Shown piece after piece: positions 1 to 8,833 of a stretch of DNA of 64,000 nt. Source of the DNA: Niveispirillum irakense DSM 11586 (GTDB lineage Bacteria; Pseudomonadota; Alphaproteobacteria; Azospirillales; Azospirillaceae); the NCBI RefSeq assembly GCF_000429645.1, contig NZ_AUCG01000001.1, forward strand, positions 62,001-126,000, read 5' to 3'. A program made the position numbers and the translations under genes. Every line of letters starts with the position of its first letter. Within the stretch, counting starts at the first letter, position 1. The notes under the pieces were generated by a model. The model saw only the letters and a program-made list of their open reading frames with translations, did no database searches and was not told where the DNA came from.

Positions 1-2490
1 TTCTCCCTGCCGGGCAGCACGGAGAAGATCACGCCGGAGCAGTTGCGCGACCATCTTGATGTTATTTTCCCTGACTTTATCGACCTGATCACTGCCGACA
101 ACATCCCCAAAGGCGGCATCAACCTGCAGGGTATGGGCATGGACCAGCCCGTCTTTGCCACCGGCGATCAAGTGGATTATGTCGGCCAGTCGCTGGCGCT
201 GGCCTGTGCCGGGGATGCGGAACAAGCGGCCGCCATCGCACAATATGTTGAGGATAATTGCGTCACCTATGGTCCGGTTACGGTGCCCAAGGACGCACCG
301 GACTGGTGGTCGCGTCCCATCCTGTCGTTGGAAGAAGCAATCCGTGTCGGCAGCATCTATCCGGACTGGCCGCAGACCGCCCCTTATGTCTCCCATATCT
401 GGAAGATCACCCGGCCCGGCAGTAACCTGAGCTGGGCGGAACTGGCCCGCGACCCGCTGAACCGGGAAGCCTTCACCCAGTCGGTGAGCCTGAACGGCAC
501 CTCCTGCATGCTGGTGGGCCATGCCCAGCAGGCCGGCGGGCAGATCCATTTCTATATGGAGCCACAGGCCGCCGTGGCGGAGCCAGCCGATGGCCGCCGC
601 CTGACCATGCGGCCTTCCACCCAAAGCCCCATGGAAATGCACCAGAGCACGGCCATGGCCATTGGTGCCCAGTATAATGCCGTGGAAGTGGTGGTGCCGC
701 CGGTTGGCGGCGGTTTTGGTGGCAAGACGGAACAGGCACGCTTCGTCACCGCCGCTGCGGCCGTTGCCGCCTACGCCATCAAGCGCCCGGTGCGCCTGAC
801 CCTGACGCGGGAACAGGATACCGGCATGATCGGCAAGCGGCATGCCTATTACGGCCAATATCAGGTCGCCATCGACACAGGCGCACAGAACCCGGATACC
901 AAAGGCATGATCCGGGGTCTGTTGAACCGGATGTGGGGCGATGGCGGCGCCTTCTATGATTGCAGTTTCATCGTCTCCAACTGCATCCAGACCCGCGCCG
1001 ATGCAGCCTATATGGTGCCTAACTTCGAAAGCCAGATCGACGTTTGCCGCACCAATACCGCACCCAGCACGGCCTTCCGCGCCTTTGGTGATATCCAGGG
1101 CAAGATCATCGTGGAAAGCGCCATCGACGATGCCGCCTTTGCCATCGGCATGCGGGCGGAGGATGTTCGGGAAAAGAACCTCTATGCCCAGGGCGATGTG
1201 ACGCCCTTCGGGCAGGCCCTGTCTTACTGCTATATCCGCGATGTGTGGAAATATCTGAAGGACACGGCCAAGTTCGAAGAACGCTACGCCGCCGTGCAGG
1301 AATTCAACCGCGCCAACCGCTGGCGCAAGCGCGGCATCGCCATGATGCCGGTCAAGTACGGTTCCGGTTACAACCTCGCCATGCTGGAACAAGCGGCCGC
1401 TCTGATTTCTATCTATCAGGGCGACGGCACCATCATGATCCACCAGAGCGGGGTGGAGATGGGCCAGGGGCTGTTGACCCAAATGCGCCAGATCGCGGCC
1501 TATATCCTGGATGTGCCGCTGGACATGATCCTGGTGCAAGCGGCCCGCACCGATGTGATGCCCAACCCCACCAGCACCGGTGGCTCCACCGGCACCGCCT
1601 ATAATGGCGAGGCGGTGAAGCGCCTGTGCCAGCAGATGCGTGCCCGCCTGCAGACCTTCGCCGATGATATGCGAGACGAGAACGGTCCTGACTGGTGCAA
1701 GCAGCAGGGCATCAATTACTGGGACTTCCCCGAAGAAGGCTGGAAGGCGGTGGTGACCACTGCCACCGGCACTGGCCGCATCTGGCAGAAGCTGGTGGCG
1801 CTGGCTTATCAATACCGGGTGGGGCTGACGGCAACCTTTACCGCCCCCATTGCCGGCGGCGACACGCCGGTGCCGGCGCTTACCTACAAGCCCGTGGATG
1901 ATCAGCCGGTCATCCCCAATTACCACACCACCGGGGCCGGTGGCGGCGCCTTCGATAATTTCGTCGGCTTCACCTATTCCGGCGCCTGCACGGTGGTGGA
2001 GGTGGATATCCTGACCGGTGAGACGAAGATCCTGTCCAGCGATCTTGTCTATGACATGGGATGGAGCCTGAACCCGGCCATCGATATCGGTCAGGTGGAA
2101 GGCGCCTTTGTCCAGGGCATCGGCTATGTCACCTCCGAGATGCTGGTGTTTGAACGGGATGGCGATGAGAAGGGCCGCCTCAACACGCTGAATACCTGGA
2201 CCTACAAGCCGCCGGCCATCACCTCCATCCCGCTGGAACTGAACACCCATCTGTTCCCGCGCAACCTGACCAATGTGCCGGTCAGCCCGACCGACGGTGT
2301 GCTGTCCTCCAAGGAAGTGGGCGAGCCGCCGCTGGTCCTGGCCACCACCGTGTTCCTGGCCATCAAATCGGCGATCCGTGCGTCCCGCCTGGAGCGGGGC
2401 CTGCCGGGCCTGTTCCGGCTGGATGCGCCGGCCACGGTGCAGGAGGTGCGGCGCGCCGCCGAAGTCCGCGCCACCGACTTGTCCGCCTGA
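1..2490 (+). CDS. Molybdopterin hydroxylase large subunit, xanthine dehydrogenase family (5' partial)
   Basis: The reading frame is open from base 1, so the true start lies upstream; 829 residues are visible. It resembles the molybdenum-binding subunit of xanthine dehydrogenase/aldehyde oxidase enzymes, which hydroxylate aromatic N-heterocycles or aldehydes with water-derived oxygen. Visible family signatures are the glycine-rich GGGFGGK (about nt 703-723), the GQG motif in a segment reading VEMGQGLLTQ (about nt 1453-1482), and near the C-terminus KEVGEPPL (about nt 2311-2334), whose Glu matches the catalytic Glu of the family. The next gene, 35 bp downstream, encodes a secreted c-type cytochrome, which suggests electron transfer to a cytochrome rather than to NAD or oxygen. 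No FeS or FAD subunit is visible; they may lie upstream. Substrate unknown. Confidence 0.88.
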   Translation, partial: FSLPGSTEKITPEQLRDHLDVIFPDFIDLITADNIPKGGINLQGMGMDQPVFATGDQVDYVGQSLALACAGDAEQAAAIAQYVEDNCVTYGPVTVPKDAPDWWSRPILSLEEAIRVGSIYPDWPQTAPYVSHIWKITRPGSNLSWAELARDPLNREAFTQSVSLNGTSCMLVGHAQQAGGQIHFYMEPQAAVAEPADGRRLTMRPSTQSPMEMHQSTAMAIGAQYNAVEVVVPPVGGGFGGKTEQARFVTAAAAVAAYAIKRPVRLTLTREQDTGMIGKRHAYYGQYQVAIDTGAQNPDTKGMIRGLLNRMWGDGGAFYDCSFIVSNCIQTRADAAYMVPNFESQIDVCRTNTAPSTAFRAFGDIQGKIIVESAIDDAAFAIGMRAEDVREKNLYAQGDVTPFGQALSYCYIRDVWKYLKDTAKFEERYAAVQEFNRANRWRKRGIAMMPVKYGSGYNLAMLEQAAALISIYQGDGTIMIHQSGVEMGQGLLTQMRQIAAYILDVPLDMILVQAARTDVMPNPTSTGGSTGTAYNGEAVKRLCQQMRARLQTFADDMRDENGPDWCKQQGINYWDFPEEGWKAVVTTATGTGRIWQKLVALAYQYRVGLTATFTAPIAGGDTPVPALTYKPVDDQPVIPNYHTTGAGGGAFDNFVGFTYSGACTVVEVDILTGETKILSSDLVYDMGWSLNPAIDIGQVEGAFVQGIGYVTSEMLVFERDGDEKGRLNTLNTWTYKPPAITSIPLELNTHLFPRNLTNVPVSPTDGVLSSKEVGEPPLVLATTVFLAIKSAIRASRLERGLPGLFRLDAPATVQEVRRAAEVRATDLSA

Positions 2491-2525
2491 AGCAAGAAAC
2501 AGAAATCAACGGAAGGATTTGAGAG

Positions 2526-3995
2526 ATGTCATCGTTCACCCCGCCAAAACCGCGTTCCGCCTTCTCCCTCTCCCGCTTGCTGATCAGTGGTGGGTTGGCC
2601 CTGGGCCTGTTCGCTTCCGGCGCTGCAGCCCAGACTTCCTGCCCCGAACTGTCGAAGAAGTATCAGGGTCCGGAATACGTCAAGAATAGGATGGATATGG
2701 CGACCTCGCCGGAATCTTATGAACGGCCGGGCAGCACCTTCCCGGATTTCGGCTATATGGTCTCCCCGTCTGAGTATTATCAATGCTGGTCCAGCCAGCC
2801 TTTGTTCGAGCTGAAGACCGATTTCCCGAAGACCAAGCCGAAAGAGCTGCCGAGCTTCATGAAGATCGACTTCAAGAAGAATCCGCAAGAATACATCATG
2901 GCGGTTCGGGATTATGCCTTTGAAGGCAACCTGCCGAACTGGAACCCGTTCGAGAACAAGGTCCGCAACTGGTACCATATTCCCTGGCTGCACCCGACCA
3001 GCCCCAATGGCGGCTATCCCCCCAATGGCGGGACGGAAGGCTTCCACGGCCTGATCAAAGAAGCGCCCGTCAGTCCCGGCCAGCTTGGTCCCCACCAGTT
3101 GGGGCAGAACGGCAATTACTCCGTCTATGCCATCACGCTCATCAATGAGCAGGCTGGCTATACGATGCATCAGATGTGGAAGGACCCGCTGAACCCCGAT
3201 CCGCGCGCCACCGACAAGCGGTATGGCGGCGGCTTCCCGGAGGGCACGGTGTTTGCCAAGCTGCTGTTCACCGATGCGCCGAAATATCCCGACACCCTGC
3301 CCTTCATGGAAAACCCGCTGACCTGGCTGGCCTATATCACGCCGGATTTCTGGAATACGGCGCAGCGGCAGGTGGGCGAAGTGCATCTGTTGCAGATGGA
3401 TATCGCCGTGCGTGACAGCCGCGCATCGGAGACCGGCTGGGTGTTCGGCACCTTTGTCTATAACGGCCAGCTCAACAACCCGAACAAGTTCTACAATCTG
3501 GTGCCGGTCGGCATCATGTGGGGCAACGATCCGCAGGACCGGACCAACAAGACCAACCCGTTCCCGCCCACCGAAACGGTCGTCAATCCCAACCTGAAAG
3601 AGACGATCATCTTCGCCAGCAAGGATCTGCCGCCGCAGCATCTGGGCTGGAATGGTCGTCTGAACGGTCCGGCTGATCTGAACACCACCTCCTGCATGTC
3701 TTGTCACAATGCTGCGCAATATCCGGCCATCACCGCCCTGGTGCCGCCGGGTGCCGTACCCGATGGCGGCGTGGCACCGCCGGCCAATGGGGGTTCGGAA
3801 GAATGGATGAAGTGGTTCCAGAATATTCCGGCCGGGACCTCCATGGACCCGCGCGCCTATTCCACCGACTTCTCCTTCCAGGTGGCCATCGCGCTGACCA
3901 ACTTCTATGCCGCCAAGGGTGCCGCCTTCAACGGCATGTGGGCGGATGATTATGTCGTTGGCGTGAAGGAAATCTCCCGCGGCGCCAAGGACTGA
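2526..3995 (+). CDS. Secreted monoheme c-type cytochrome-like protein
   Basis: 489 residues. The ATG follows a GGAAGGA ribosome site. A Sec signal peptide is evident: basic N-terminus, a hydrophobic LLISGGLALGLFASGAAA core, and probable cleavage after AAA before QTSCPEL. A single CMSCH heme-attachment motif lies near residue 390 (nt about 3696-3710). The rest is Trp- and Pro-rich, and I do not recognise a named domain in it. It probably sits in the periplasm and forms an operon with the preceding molybdenum hydroxylase, so an electron-acceptor role is a reasonable inference from position and the heme motif. It is much longer than ordinary class I cytochromes c, so it may also carry a substrate-binding or catalytic part. 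Confidence 0.8.
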   Translation: MSSFTPPKPRSAFSLSRLLISGGLALGLFASGAAAQTSCPELSKKYQGPEYVKNRMDMATSPESYERPGSTFPDFGYMVSPSEYYQCWSSQPLFELKTDFPKTKPKELPSFMKIDFKKNPQEYIMAVRDYAFEGNLPNWNPFENKVRNWYHIPWLHPTSPNGGYPPNGGTEGFHGLIKEAPVSPGQLGPHQLGQNGNYSVYAITLINEQAGYTMHQMWKDPLNPDPRATDKRYGGGFPEGTVFAKLLFTDAPKYPDTLPFMENPLTWLAYITPDFWNTAQRQVGEVHLLQMDIAVRDSRASETGWVFGTFVYNGQLNNPNKFYNLVPVGIMWGNDPQDRTNKTNPFPPTETVVNPNLKETIIFASKDLPPQHLGWNGRLNGPADLNTTSCMSCHNAAQYPAITALVPPGAVPDGGVAPPANGGSEEWMKWFQNIPAGTSMDPRAYSTDFSFQVAIALTNFYAAKGAAFNGMWADDYVVGVKEISRGAKD

Positions 3996-3998
3996 TAT

Positions 3999-4032
3999 CA
4001 ATCCGCCTGAAGGTTGACCTTTAGGCGGATTG
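3999..4032. terminator. Hairpin between convergent genes
   Basis: A 16-bp stem (CAATCCGCCTGAAGGT paired with ACCTTTAGGCGGATTG, one G-T pair) with a 2-nt centre lies just after the cytochrome stop and before the LysR gene end on the other strand. No T-run follows on either strand, so it is a terminator-like or mRNA-end-stabilising hairpin rather than a canonical intrinsic terminator. Confidence 0.55.
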
Positions 4033-4090
4033 GAGGGCGGCGTGAGCCAAGGGCGGGGATGCCACCATCCCCGCCTGCCCCCCTCTCAGG

Positions 4091-4987
4091 TCAGATCGCG
4101 GCGTTCAACCGCCGCGATTCTTCCGTCAGGATGTCGATAAGGCTGGTCTCAAATGTCGAAGCGGCGGCACGACGCCGGCGCATGACGATCAGCGGCGTCA
4201 TCCACGCCCCATCTGCCAGATCGCGGCCCATCAGGCCGGTGGCGCCCCCAACCATGGACCGGGGCAAGATCGCCAGCAGGTCGGTCCCGATCAGGATCGA
4301 CAGGCCGAACAGGATGGAAGATGACGTGATGCGCGGCTTGATCGGGGCGACACCCTTTTCCGCGAAATGGCGGTCGATCCGCTGATCCAGCCCGTCCGGC
4401 ATCGGACCATAAATCCAATCGCCCGCCGCCAGATCGGCCAGACTTTCCGCCCGGCTCAACAGCGGGTGGCCTTGCCGACCGGCCACCACCCACCGTTCCT
4501 GACCCAACTCAGTCGTCACAATCTGGGCATCGCTGACAGCGGCACTGGTGGTGACGGCCAGATCAATCTCCCCCGCCAGCAACATGCGGGTGAAACTGGG
4601 CTCTACCCCTGCTTCCACCCGCAGATGCAGCCGGGGAAACAGACGCTGCAAGCGGGGAATGGCCTGCCTGCCGATGCCGGCGGCAGCGGCCGGGCTGACA
4701 CCCAGCGCCAGTTGGGTGCTGCTGCGCCCCAGCGCCACATCCAGATCCCGGCGGAACTGACCCATCTCCCCCAGGATGGAACGGGCGCGGGTCAATAGTG
4801 CTTCCCCCATCCGGGTCAGCCGGACGCCCTTGGGCGTACGCTCCAGCAGCATGACCCCCAGTTCATCCTCCAGCCGGGCCAGACTTTTGGACAAGGCCTG
4901 CTGGCTCAACCCTTTCTGCCGCGCCGCCAGGGTCATGCTGCCGGTATCGACAACGGCCAGGAAATATTCCAGATCGCGCAGTTCCAT
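4091..4987 (-). CDS. LysR-family transcriptional regulator
   Basis: 298 residues from the ATG at 4987; the open frame extends further but the added residues look non-coding. The N-terminus MELRDLEYFLAVVDTGSMT and the segment AARQKGLSQQALSKSLARLE form the typical LysR winged helix-turn-helix (residues about 1-60). The remainder fits the periplasmic-binding-like effector domain. The length is normal for the family. It lies downstream of, and in the same direction as, the membrane protein gene (126 bp gap), and converges with the cytochrome gene. Its target and inducer cannot be read from the sequence; the flanking molybdenum hydroxylase/cytochrome pair is one candidate. Confidence 0.9.
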   Translation of the reverse strand: MELRDLEYFLAVVDTGSMTLAARQKGLSQQALSKSLARLEDELGVMLLERTPKGVRLTRMGEALLTRARSILGEMGQFRRDLDVALGRSSTQLALGVSPAAAAGIGRQAIPRLQRLFPRLHLRVEAGVEPSFTRMLLAGEIDLAVTTSAAVSDAQIVTTELGQERWVVAGRQGHPLLSRAESLADLAAGDWIYGPMPDGLDQRIDRHFAEKGVAPIKPRITSSSILFGLSILIGTDLLAILPRSMVGGATGLMGRDLADGAWMTPLIVMRRRRAAASTFETSLIDILTEESRRLNAAI

Positions 4988-5113
4988 CAGGATCGTTCCA
5001 ACACCCGTGCCGTGGCACCCGGCCCCCTGGCCCAGCCTCACGGGCCGCATCTTCAGGCAAGGGGCGACCGGTTTCCAGCACCATTGCCCCTTGCCCTGAA
5101 ACCGGGGAGCCAA

Positions 5114-5800
5114 TCAGAACGGTTTCACCGTGCCCAGGAAGGCCATGGTGATGATACCCCCCCAATAGAGGTAGGCCAGCTTGCGGCCGAAAGCGAGCGC
5201 CCGGTCCAGTTTCCCTTCCAGTTCTGGCGAAGGCCCATTTGCTTCCAGCCGTTTGAAGATGACGATCCAGTCCCGCATGATGTAGCGCAGCAGCAGGCCG
5301 ATGATCAGCAGGCCGGAGAAGATGGTTACCTTGGCGGCATACCAGCCGGCGGAGAACGGGCCGCCCGTGATCAGGCTGTAGAGGCCGACACAGAACAAAG
5401 CCGGGATCACGACATAGCGGATCGCCTCATCCGTTTTCGTCAGCACCATGTAGAAGGGTGATTTGCGCTTGAAGAAAGCAGTCACCACCAGCGCCACCCA
5501 GGCGGCGGTGAAAATCCACATCCCGACCAGCCAATTGCCACCCAGCGGCTGCACGCCGAGATTATATCCCATATGCAGGCCCAGCGGCAGCAGCAGCACA
5601 ATACCGGTACGCGGCAGCACGTCGATCCGATAGGCGGTTTCCATATGCCGCTTGCGTTCCGCAAGGCTCAAGGCCGGGTTGGTGAGCGGACGGGAAGCGT
5701 TGAACACCCCCCATTCGCCCCCCAGCCAATATGCCATGGCAATGATATGCGCCCAGCGCAGCATCAGATGCTCATCCAGATACATGCCCATGAAATCCAT
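5114..5800 (-). CDS. Integral membrane protein, CopD/DUF-like
   Basis: 228 residues from the ATG at 5800 (MDFMGMYLDEHL); the longer open frame upstream begins with residues that do not look coding. Several hydrophobic spans are visible (RWAHIIAMAYWLGGEWGV, a LLLPLGLHMGYNLGV segment, LVGMWIFTAAWVALVVTAFF, YVVIPALFCVGLYSLI, VTIFSGLLIIGLLLRYI, LAYLYWGGIITMAFLG), giving about five or six membrane segments. The N-terminal WAH...WxGG pattern and the membrane His residues recall CopD-like or heme-b-binding membrane proteins, but this is a weak resemblance. Function not assigned. The divergent methyltransferase gene starts 250 bp away across a palindrome-containing control region. Confidence 0.78.
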   Translation of the reverse strand: MDFMGMYLDEHLMLRWAHIIAMAYWLGGEWGVFNASRPLTNPALSLAERKRHMETAYRIDVLPRTGIVLLLPLGLHMGYNLGVQPLGGNWLVGMWIFTAAWVALVVTAFFKRKSPFYMVLTKTDEAIRYVVIPALFCVGLYSLITGGPFSAGWYAAKVTIFSGLLIIGLLLRYIMRDWIVIFKRLEANGPSPELEGKLDRALAFGRKLAYLYWGGIITMAFLGTVKPF

Positions 5801-5902
5801 AGCCCGATGCCCCTTCTGTCCATTTTTCCGCAACCGGTTTTCCGGTTGATATGGGGCAGAGTGCGGGGGGCGGAGACAGCCGACATTGATCCAAATCAAT
5901 TA

Positions 5903-5912
5903 TGTCCGGACA
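5903..5912. promoter_or_regulatory. 10-bp palindrome TGTCCGGACA, possible operator
   Basis: A perfect palindrome in the divergent intergenic region between the membrane protein gene (-) and the methyltransferase gene (+). It is flanked by AT-rich DNA, unlike the GC-rich surroundings. A regulator site is inferred from position and symmetry only. Confidence 0.35.
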
Positions 5913-5932
5913 ATTAAATGTCGCTGTTTAGA

Positions 5933-5949
5933 CACAAATCGAATTTGTG
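5933..5949. promoter_or_regulatory. Inverted repeat CACAAAT-CGA-ATTTGTG, possible operator
   Basis: Seven-base perfect arms with a 3-nt spacer in the same 250-bp divergent promoter region, about 100 bp upstream of the methyltransferase start. The AT-rich context and symmetry suggest a transcription-factor site or promoter core. No regulator is assigned. Confidence 0.4.
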
Positions 5950-6050
5950 CAGATTGACAATTGGGTGTGCTGGAATGAACAAAACCAGCCGTAAGCTCAG
6001 GGTCGAAGGGCGCTTATGCCCCCGAAATAATAGAACAGCGGAGAACGATC

Positions 6051-7280
6051 ATGGATGGCTCGGGTAAGCCTGTGATGGATCGCGGAGAGGCGCTGCTGGC
6101 CGCCTATGATGGCCCGCCCGATTATCGTGTTGTTGGCCAGCACGGCATCTTCCCGGAAATGACGCATGATGAGATCGAGCGTTTCAATTTCCTGGCCCAT
6201 ATGAACCGCCATCTGGCCAGCCGGGTCATGCCGGCGGTGAAGACAGCGTTTGAGACGCGGATCGCACCGGGTGCCGCATTCAACACCCGCCATGATGTGC
6301 GCCGCGCCCTGATCCAGGACCCTTATTGGCAGGTCTGGTCGGCACTGCGCCGCAATACGATGGAAATGCGCCAGCAGGCCGGCCGCTGGGTGGCGCTGCG
6401 TCAACGCGAGGAACTGGCCGCGCGGGCCGCCGCGCTGACAGAAGGCGATCCGCGCCTGCAGCTTGATCCGTCGCTGGAACTGCCGCGCTATGTGGCCGCC
6501 ATCGACCATCATTGCATGCCCGGCAGCTACCATACCGAATATGGCCCCGGCGATGTCGCCAATGCCGCCAATTATGATAGCGGCCTGTTCGCCACCACCG
6601 GCGGCATGCTGGGGCAATGGTCCGATGGCGGCGGGCAGGCGGTGGCGCGCTGGGTGGCGCGCAACCTGCCCGATTTCAAGCCCAAGCGCATCCTGGATAT
6701 GGGCTGCGGGCTCGGCCACAATGTCCTGCCGCTGGCCCAGGCCTTCCCCGATGCTGAAGTGATCGGCGTCGATGTCGGTGCGCCCATGCTGCGCTATGGT
6801 CTGGCCCGCGCCAAAAGCCTGGGCGTGGAGAATGTGCGCTTCGTCCAGGCCAATGTGGAGAGCTTGCCGCAGTTCGCCGATGGCAGCTTCGACTGGGTGC
6901 AGACGACCATGTTCCTGCACGAAACCAGCTACAGCTCCATGCAGCGCATCTTCAAGGAAACCCATCGTCTGCTGGCGCCGGGCGGCATCGTGCTGCATGT
7001 CGAGCAGCCGCAATATTCCCCGGAAATGCCGCTGTTTGAACAGGCGATGCGTGACTGGGACGCCTTCTACAATGCAGAGCCGTTCTGGACCAAGATGCAC
7101 GAGGCGGACCTGGACGCCTGGATGGTGCAGGCCGGTTTCGCCAAGGAAAGCCTGATCCATGGCGGCGTGACGGCGGTGGTGGACAAAGCTGTCTTCCCCG
7201 ATGCCGCCGATGATAATGGCGAAGATTATGGCCGTAAGGCCGCCTGGCACGTCGTGGGTGCCCGCAAGGAGGTTACGTAA
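6051..7280 (+). CDS. Class I SAM-dependent methyltransferase
   Basis: 409 residues. The Rossmann SAM-binding motif DMGCGLG is at residues 216-222, followed by an acidic motif II (VIGVDVGAPML) and a post-motif segment FDWVQTTMFLHETS and LLAPGGIVLHVEQP typical of UbiE/Methyltransf_11 enzymes. About 200 residues precede the catalytic domain, longer than usual, and may form a substrate-recognition or oligomerisation part that I do not recognise. The methyl acceptor is unknown. The stop codon overlaps the start of the following small gene (TAATG), so the two are probably translated together, and a strong terminator closes the pair. The gene diverges from a membrane protein gene. Confidence 0.88.
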   Translation: MDGSGKPVMDRGEALLAAYDGPPDYRVVGQHGIFPEMTHDEIERFNFLAHMNRHLASRVMPAVKTAFETRIAPGAAFNTRHDVRRALIQDPYWQVWSALRRNTMEMRQQAGRWVALRQREELAARAAALTEGDPRLQLDPSLELPRYVAAIDHHCMPGSYHTEYGPGDVANAANYDSGLFATTGGMLGQWSDGGGQAVARWVARNLPDFKPKRILDMGCGLGHNVLPLAQAFPDAEVIGVDVGAPMLRYGLARAKSLGVENVRFVQANVESLPQFADGSFDWVQTTMFLHETSYSSMQRIFKETHRLLAPGGIVLHVEQPQYSPEMPLFEQAMRDWDAFYNAEPFWTKMHEADLDAWMVQAGFAKESLIHGGVTAVVDKAVFPDAADDNGEDYGRKAAWHVVGARKEVT

Positions 7281-7633
7281 TGTCGATCCAACAGGCCCTG
7301 GCCGGCGCATCGGCCAAACCCACGGGCAAGCGCCCGCAATTCCTGAATAACTGGGAGGCCGAACGCGCTATGGCCATTGCCATGACGCTGGCCGGGGAAC
7401 TGGCGGTCACGCGCCAGCGGCTGGACACGCTGGAACGTGTCCTGACCGCCAAGGGCATCCTGACCCGGGAGGAAATCGAAAGCTTCGTTCCGACCAAGGC
7501 AGAAGCTGCCGAACGCGGCCTTTGGAACCAGGAATTCATCGCCCGCGTGCTGCGCGTCGTGCAGCAGGAGGCCGAGGCCATGTCCATCAAGGATGAAAGC
7601 AGCGAAGCCATTGCTGACGAGTTGGCCCAGTAA
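7280..7633 (+). CDS. Small hypothetical protein coupled to the methyltransferase
   Basis: 117 residues, no signal peptide or membrane span. The start codon overlaps the methyltransferase stop by one base, which indicates translational coupling and probably a shared function. The sequence is mostly helical and charged in appearance (for example ELAVTRQRLDTLERVLTAKGIL and FIARVLRVVQQEAEAM), so it may be a coiled-coil partner or regulatory subunit. I do not recognise the family. Confidence 0.75.
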   Translation: MSIQQALAGASAKPTGKRPQFLNNWEAERAMAIAMTLAGELAVTRQRLDTLERVLTAKGILTREEIESFVPTKAEAAERGLWNQEFIARVLRVVQQEAEAMSIKDESSEAIADELAQ

Positions 7634-7668
7634 CCGGTAAACGGTCTGGCTACCATTGAAATAAGTGC

Positions 7669-7706
7669 AACAAGCCGGCGGGCCATCATCCGCCGGCTTG
7701 TTTTTT
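7669..7706 (+). terminator. Rho-independent terminator
   Basis: A perfect 12-bp stem ACAAGCCGGCGG / CCGCCGGCTTGT with an 8-nt loop, followed directly by TTTTTT. It ends the methyltransferase transcript. Confidence 0.93.
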
Positions 7707-7861
7707 GTCGCGCGCATCCATCGGTCCATCGGCTCAAGCCGGAAAGTGCGGGGGCTACTGCCCAAAGTGGATATAGACCCGTCTGCCAGCGGCCTCAAAG
7801 ATCATGGCCGTACAGATTGCCAGGCACCCTTATGGCCTGTGCCCGCCAGGGCGACCGTGTC

Positions 7862-8833
7862 TTAGGGGGAAACCAGCGCCTGTTTGAAATAATTGATGGT
7901 CGCGGACAGGCCATCATCAAGCCCGACCTCCGGCTGCCACCCCAGCAAGGTGTAAGCACGCATGATATCCGGCCGGCGCCGGGGCGGATCATCCTGCGGC
8001 AGGGGCAGATGAACCAGCCGGGACAGGGCGCCTGTTTTCCGCAAGACCTGATCCGCCAGGTCCAGGATGGTAATTTCCACAGGATTACCCAGATTGACGG
8101 GCTGCCCTGGATTGGGCGTTACCGCCATCAATGCCACAAGTCCCTTTATCAGGTCCGACACATAGCAGAAGGAACGGGTCTGGGTGCCTGTGCCATAAAT
8201 GGTCAAATCCTGCCCCCGCAATGCCTGACAGATCAGGTTGGAAACAATCCGGCCATCATTTTCCAACATGCGCGGACCATAGGTATTGAAGATGCGGGCA
8301 ACACGGGCATCCGCCCGCCCATGCCGCAACATGTCGAAGGACAATGTCTCCGCAGCGCGCTTGCCTTCATCATAACAGGCACGGGGGCCCGTACAGTTGA
8401 CATTGCCACGATATTCTTCGGTCTGAGGGTGCTGTTCGGGGTCGCCATAGACCTCGCTGGTCGATGCCAACAGGAATCGGGCCCCCTTGGCCTCAGCCAG
8501 GGTCAGGAGATTCCGCGTCCCCACGACGCAGGTCATCATGGTGTGGACCGGATCCGCCTGATAAAGCGGCGGGGAGGCCGCACATGCAAGATTATATATT
8601 TCATCCACGGGACCATCGATCTGCAACGGATCAATGACATCCTGTTCTATCAGGGAAAAAAGAGGATTGCCGCTCAGCCGTTCCACATTGTGCCGGGTGC
8701 CTGTCAGAAAATTATCGACGCAGATCACCCTGTCTCCTTGCCGGAGCAGGAAGTCGCAAAGATGGGAACCGACAAAGCCAGCCCCTCCCGCCACAACGAC
8801 CGTGTGGCTGCGCTCCTGTCCGGATGACCTCAT
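7862..8833 (-). CDS. UDP-glucuronate decarboxylase-like NAD-dependent epimerase/dehydratase
   Basis: 323 residues from the ATG at 8833; a TTG one codon earlier is less likely. The extended SDR fold is clear: the N-terminal nucleotide motif GGAGFVGSH (residues about 16-24), DNFLTG, an STSEVYGDP segment, and the catalytic pair Tyr154/Lys158 (YDEGK). The pattern CYDEGKRAAE with ARIFNTYGPRM is characteristic of UDP-xylose synthase (UDP-glucuronate decarboxylase) and of close dTDP-glucose dehydratase relatives. It would supply UDP-xylose for surface polysaccharide. It diverges from a GalE homologue, so the two genes form a nucleotide-sugar pair unrelated to the catabolic theme of the window. Confidence 0.82.
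   Translation of the reverse strand: MRSSGQERSHTVVVAGGAGFVGSHLCDFLLRQGDRVICVDNFLTGTRHNVERLSGNPLFSLIEQDVIDPLQIDGPVDEIYNLACAASPPLYQADPVHTMMTCVVGTRNLLTLAEAKGARFLLASTSEVYGDPEQHPQTEEYRGNVNCTGPRACYDEGKRAAETLSFDMLRHGRADARVARIFNTYGPRMLENDGRIVSNLICQALRGQDLTIYGTGTQTRSFCYVSDLIKGLVALMAVTPNPGQPVNLGNPVEITILDLADQVLRKTGALSRLVHLPLPQDDPPRRRPDIMRAYTLLGWQPEVGLDDGLSATINYFKQALVSP

Noticed and set aside
2529-4001. A 490-codon antisense frame over the cytochrome gene
   Set aside because: The plus-strand protein has a signal peptide and heme motif; the antisense protein is His/Arg/Gly-rich with no domain, a typical shadow.
7280-7633. The small gene as a SAM-methyltransferase fragment or frameshift extension
   Set aside because: It has its own start in a TAATG overlap, no methyltransferase motif, and is followed by a terminator; it is a separate gene.
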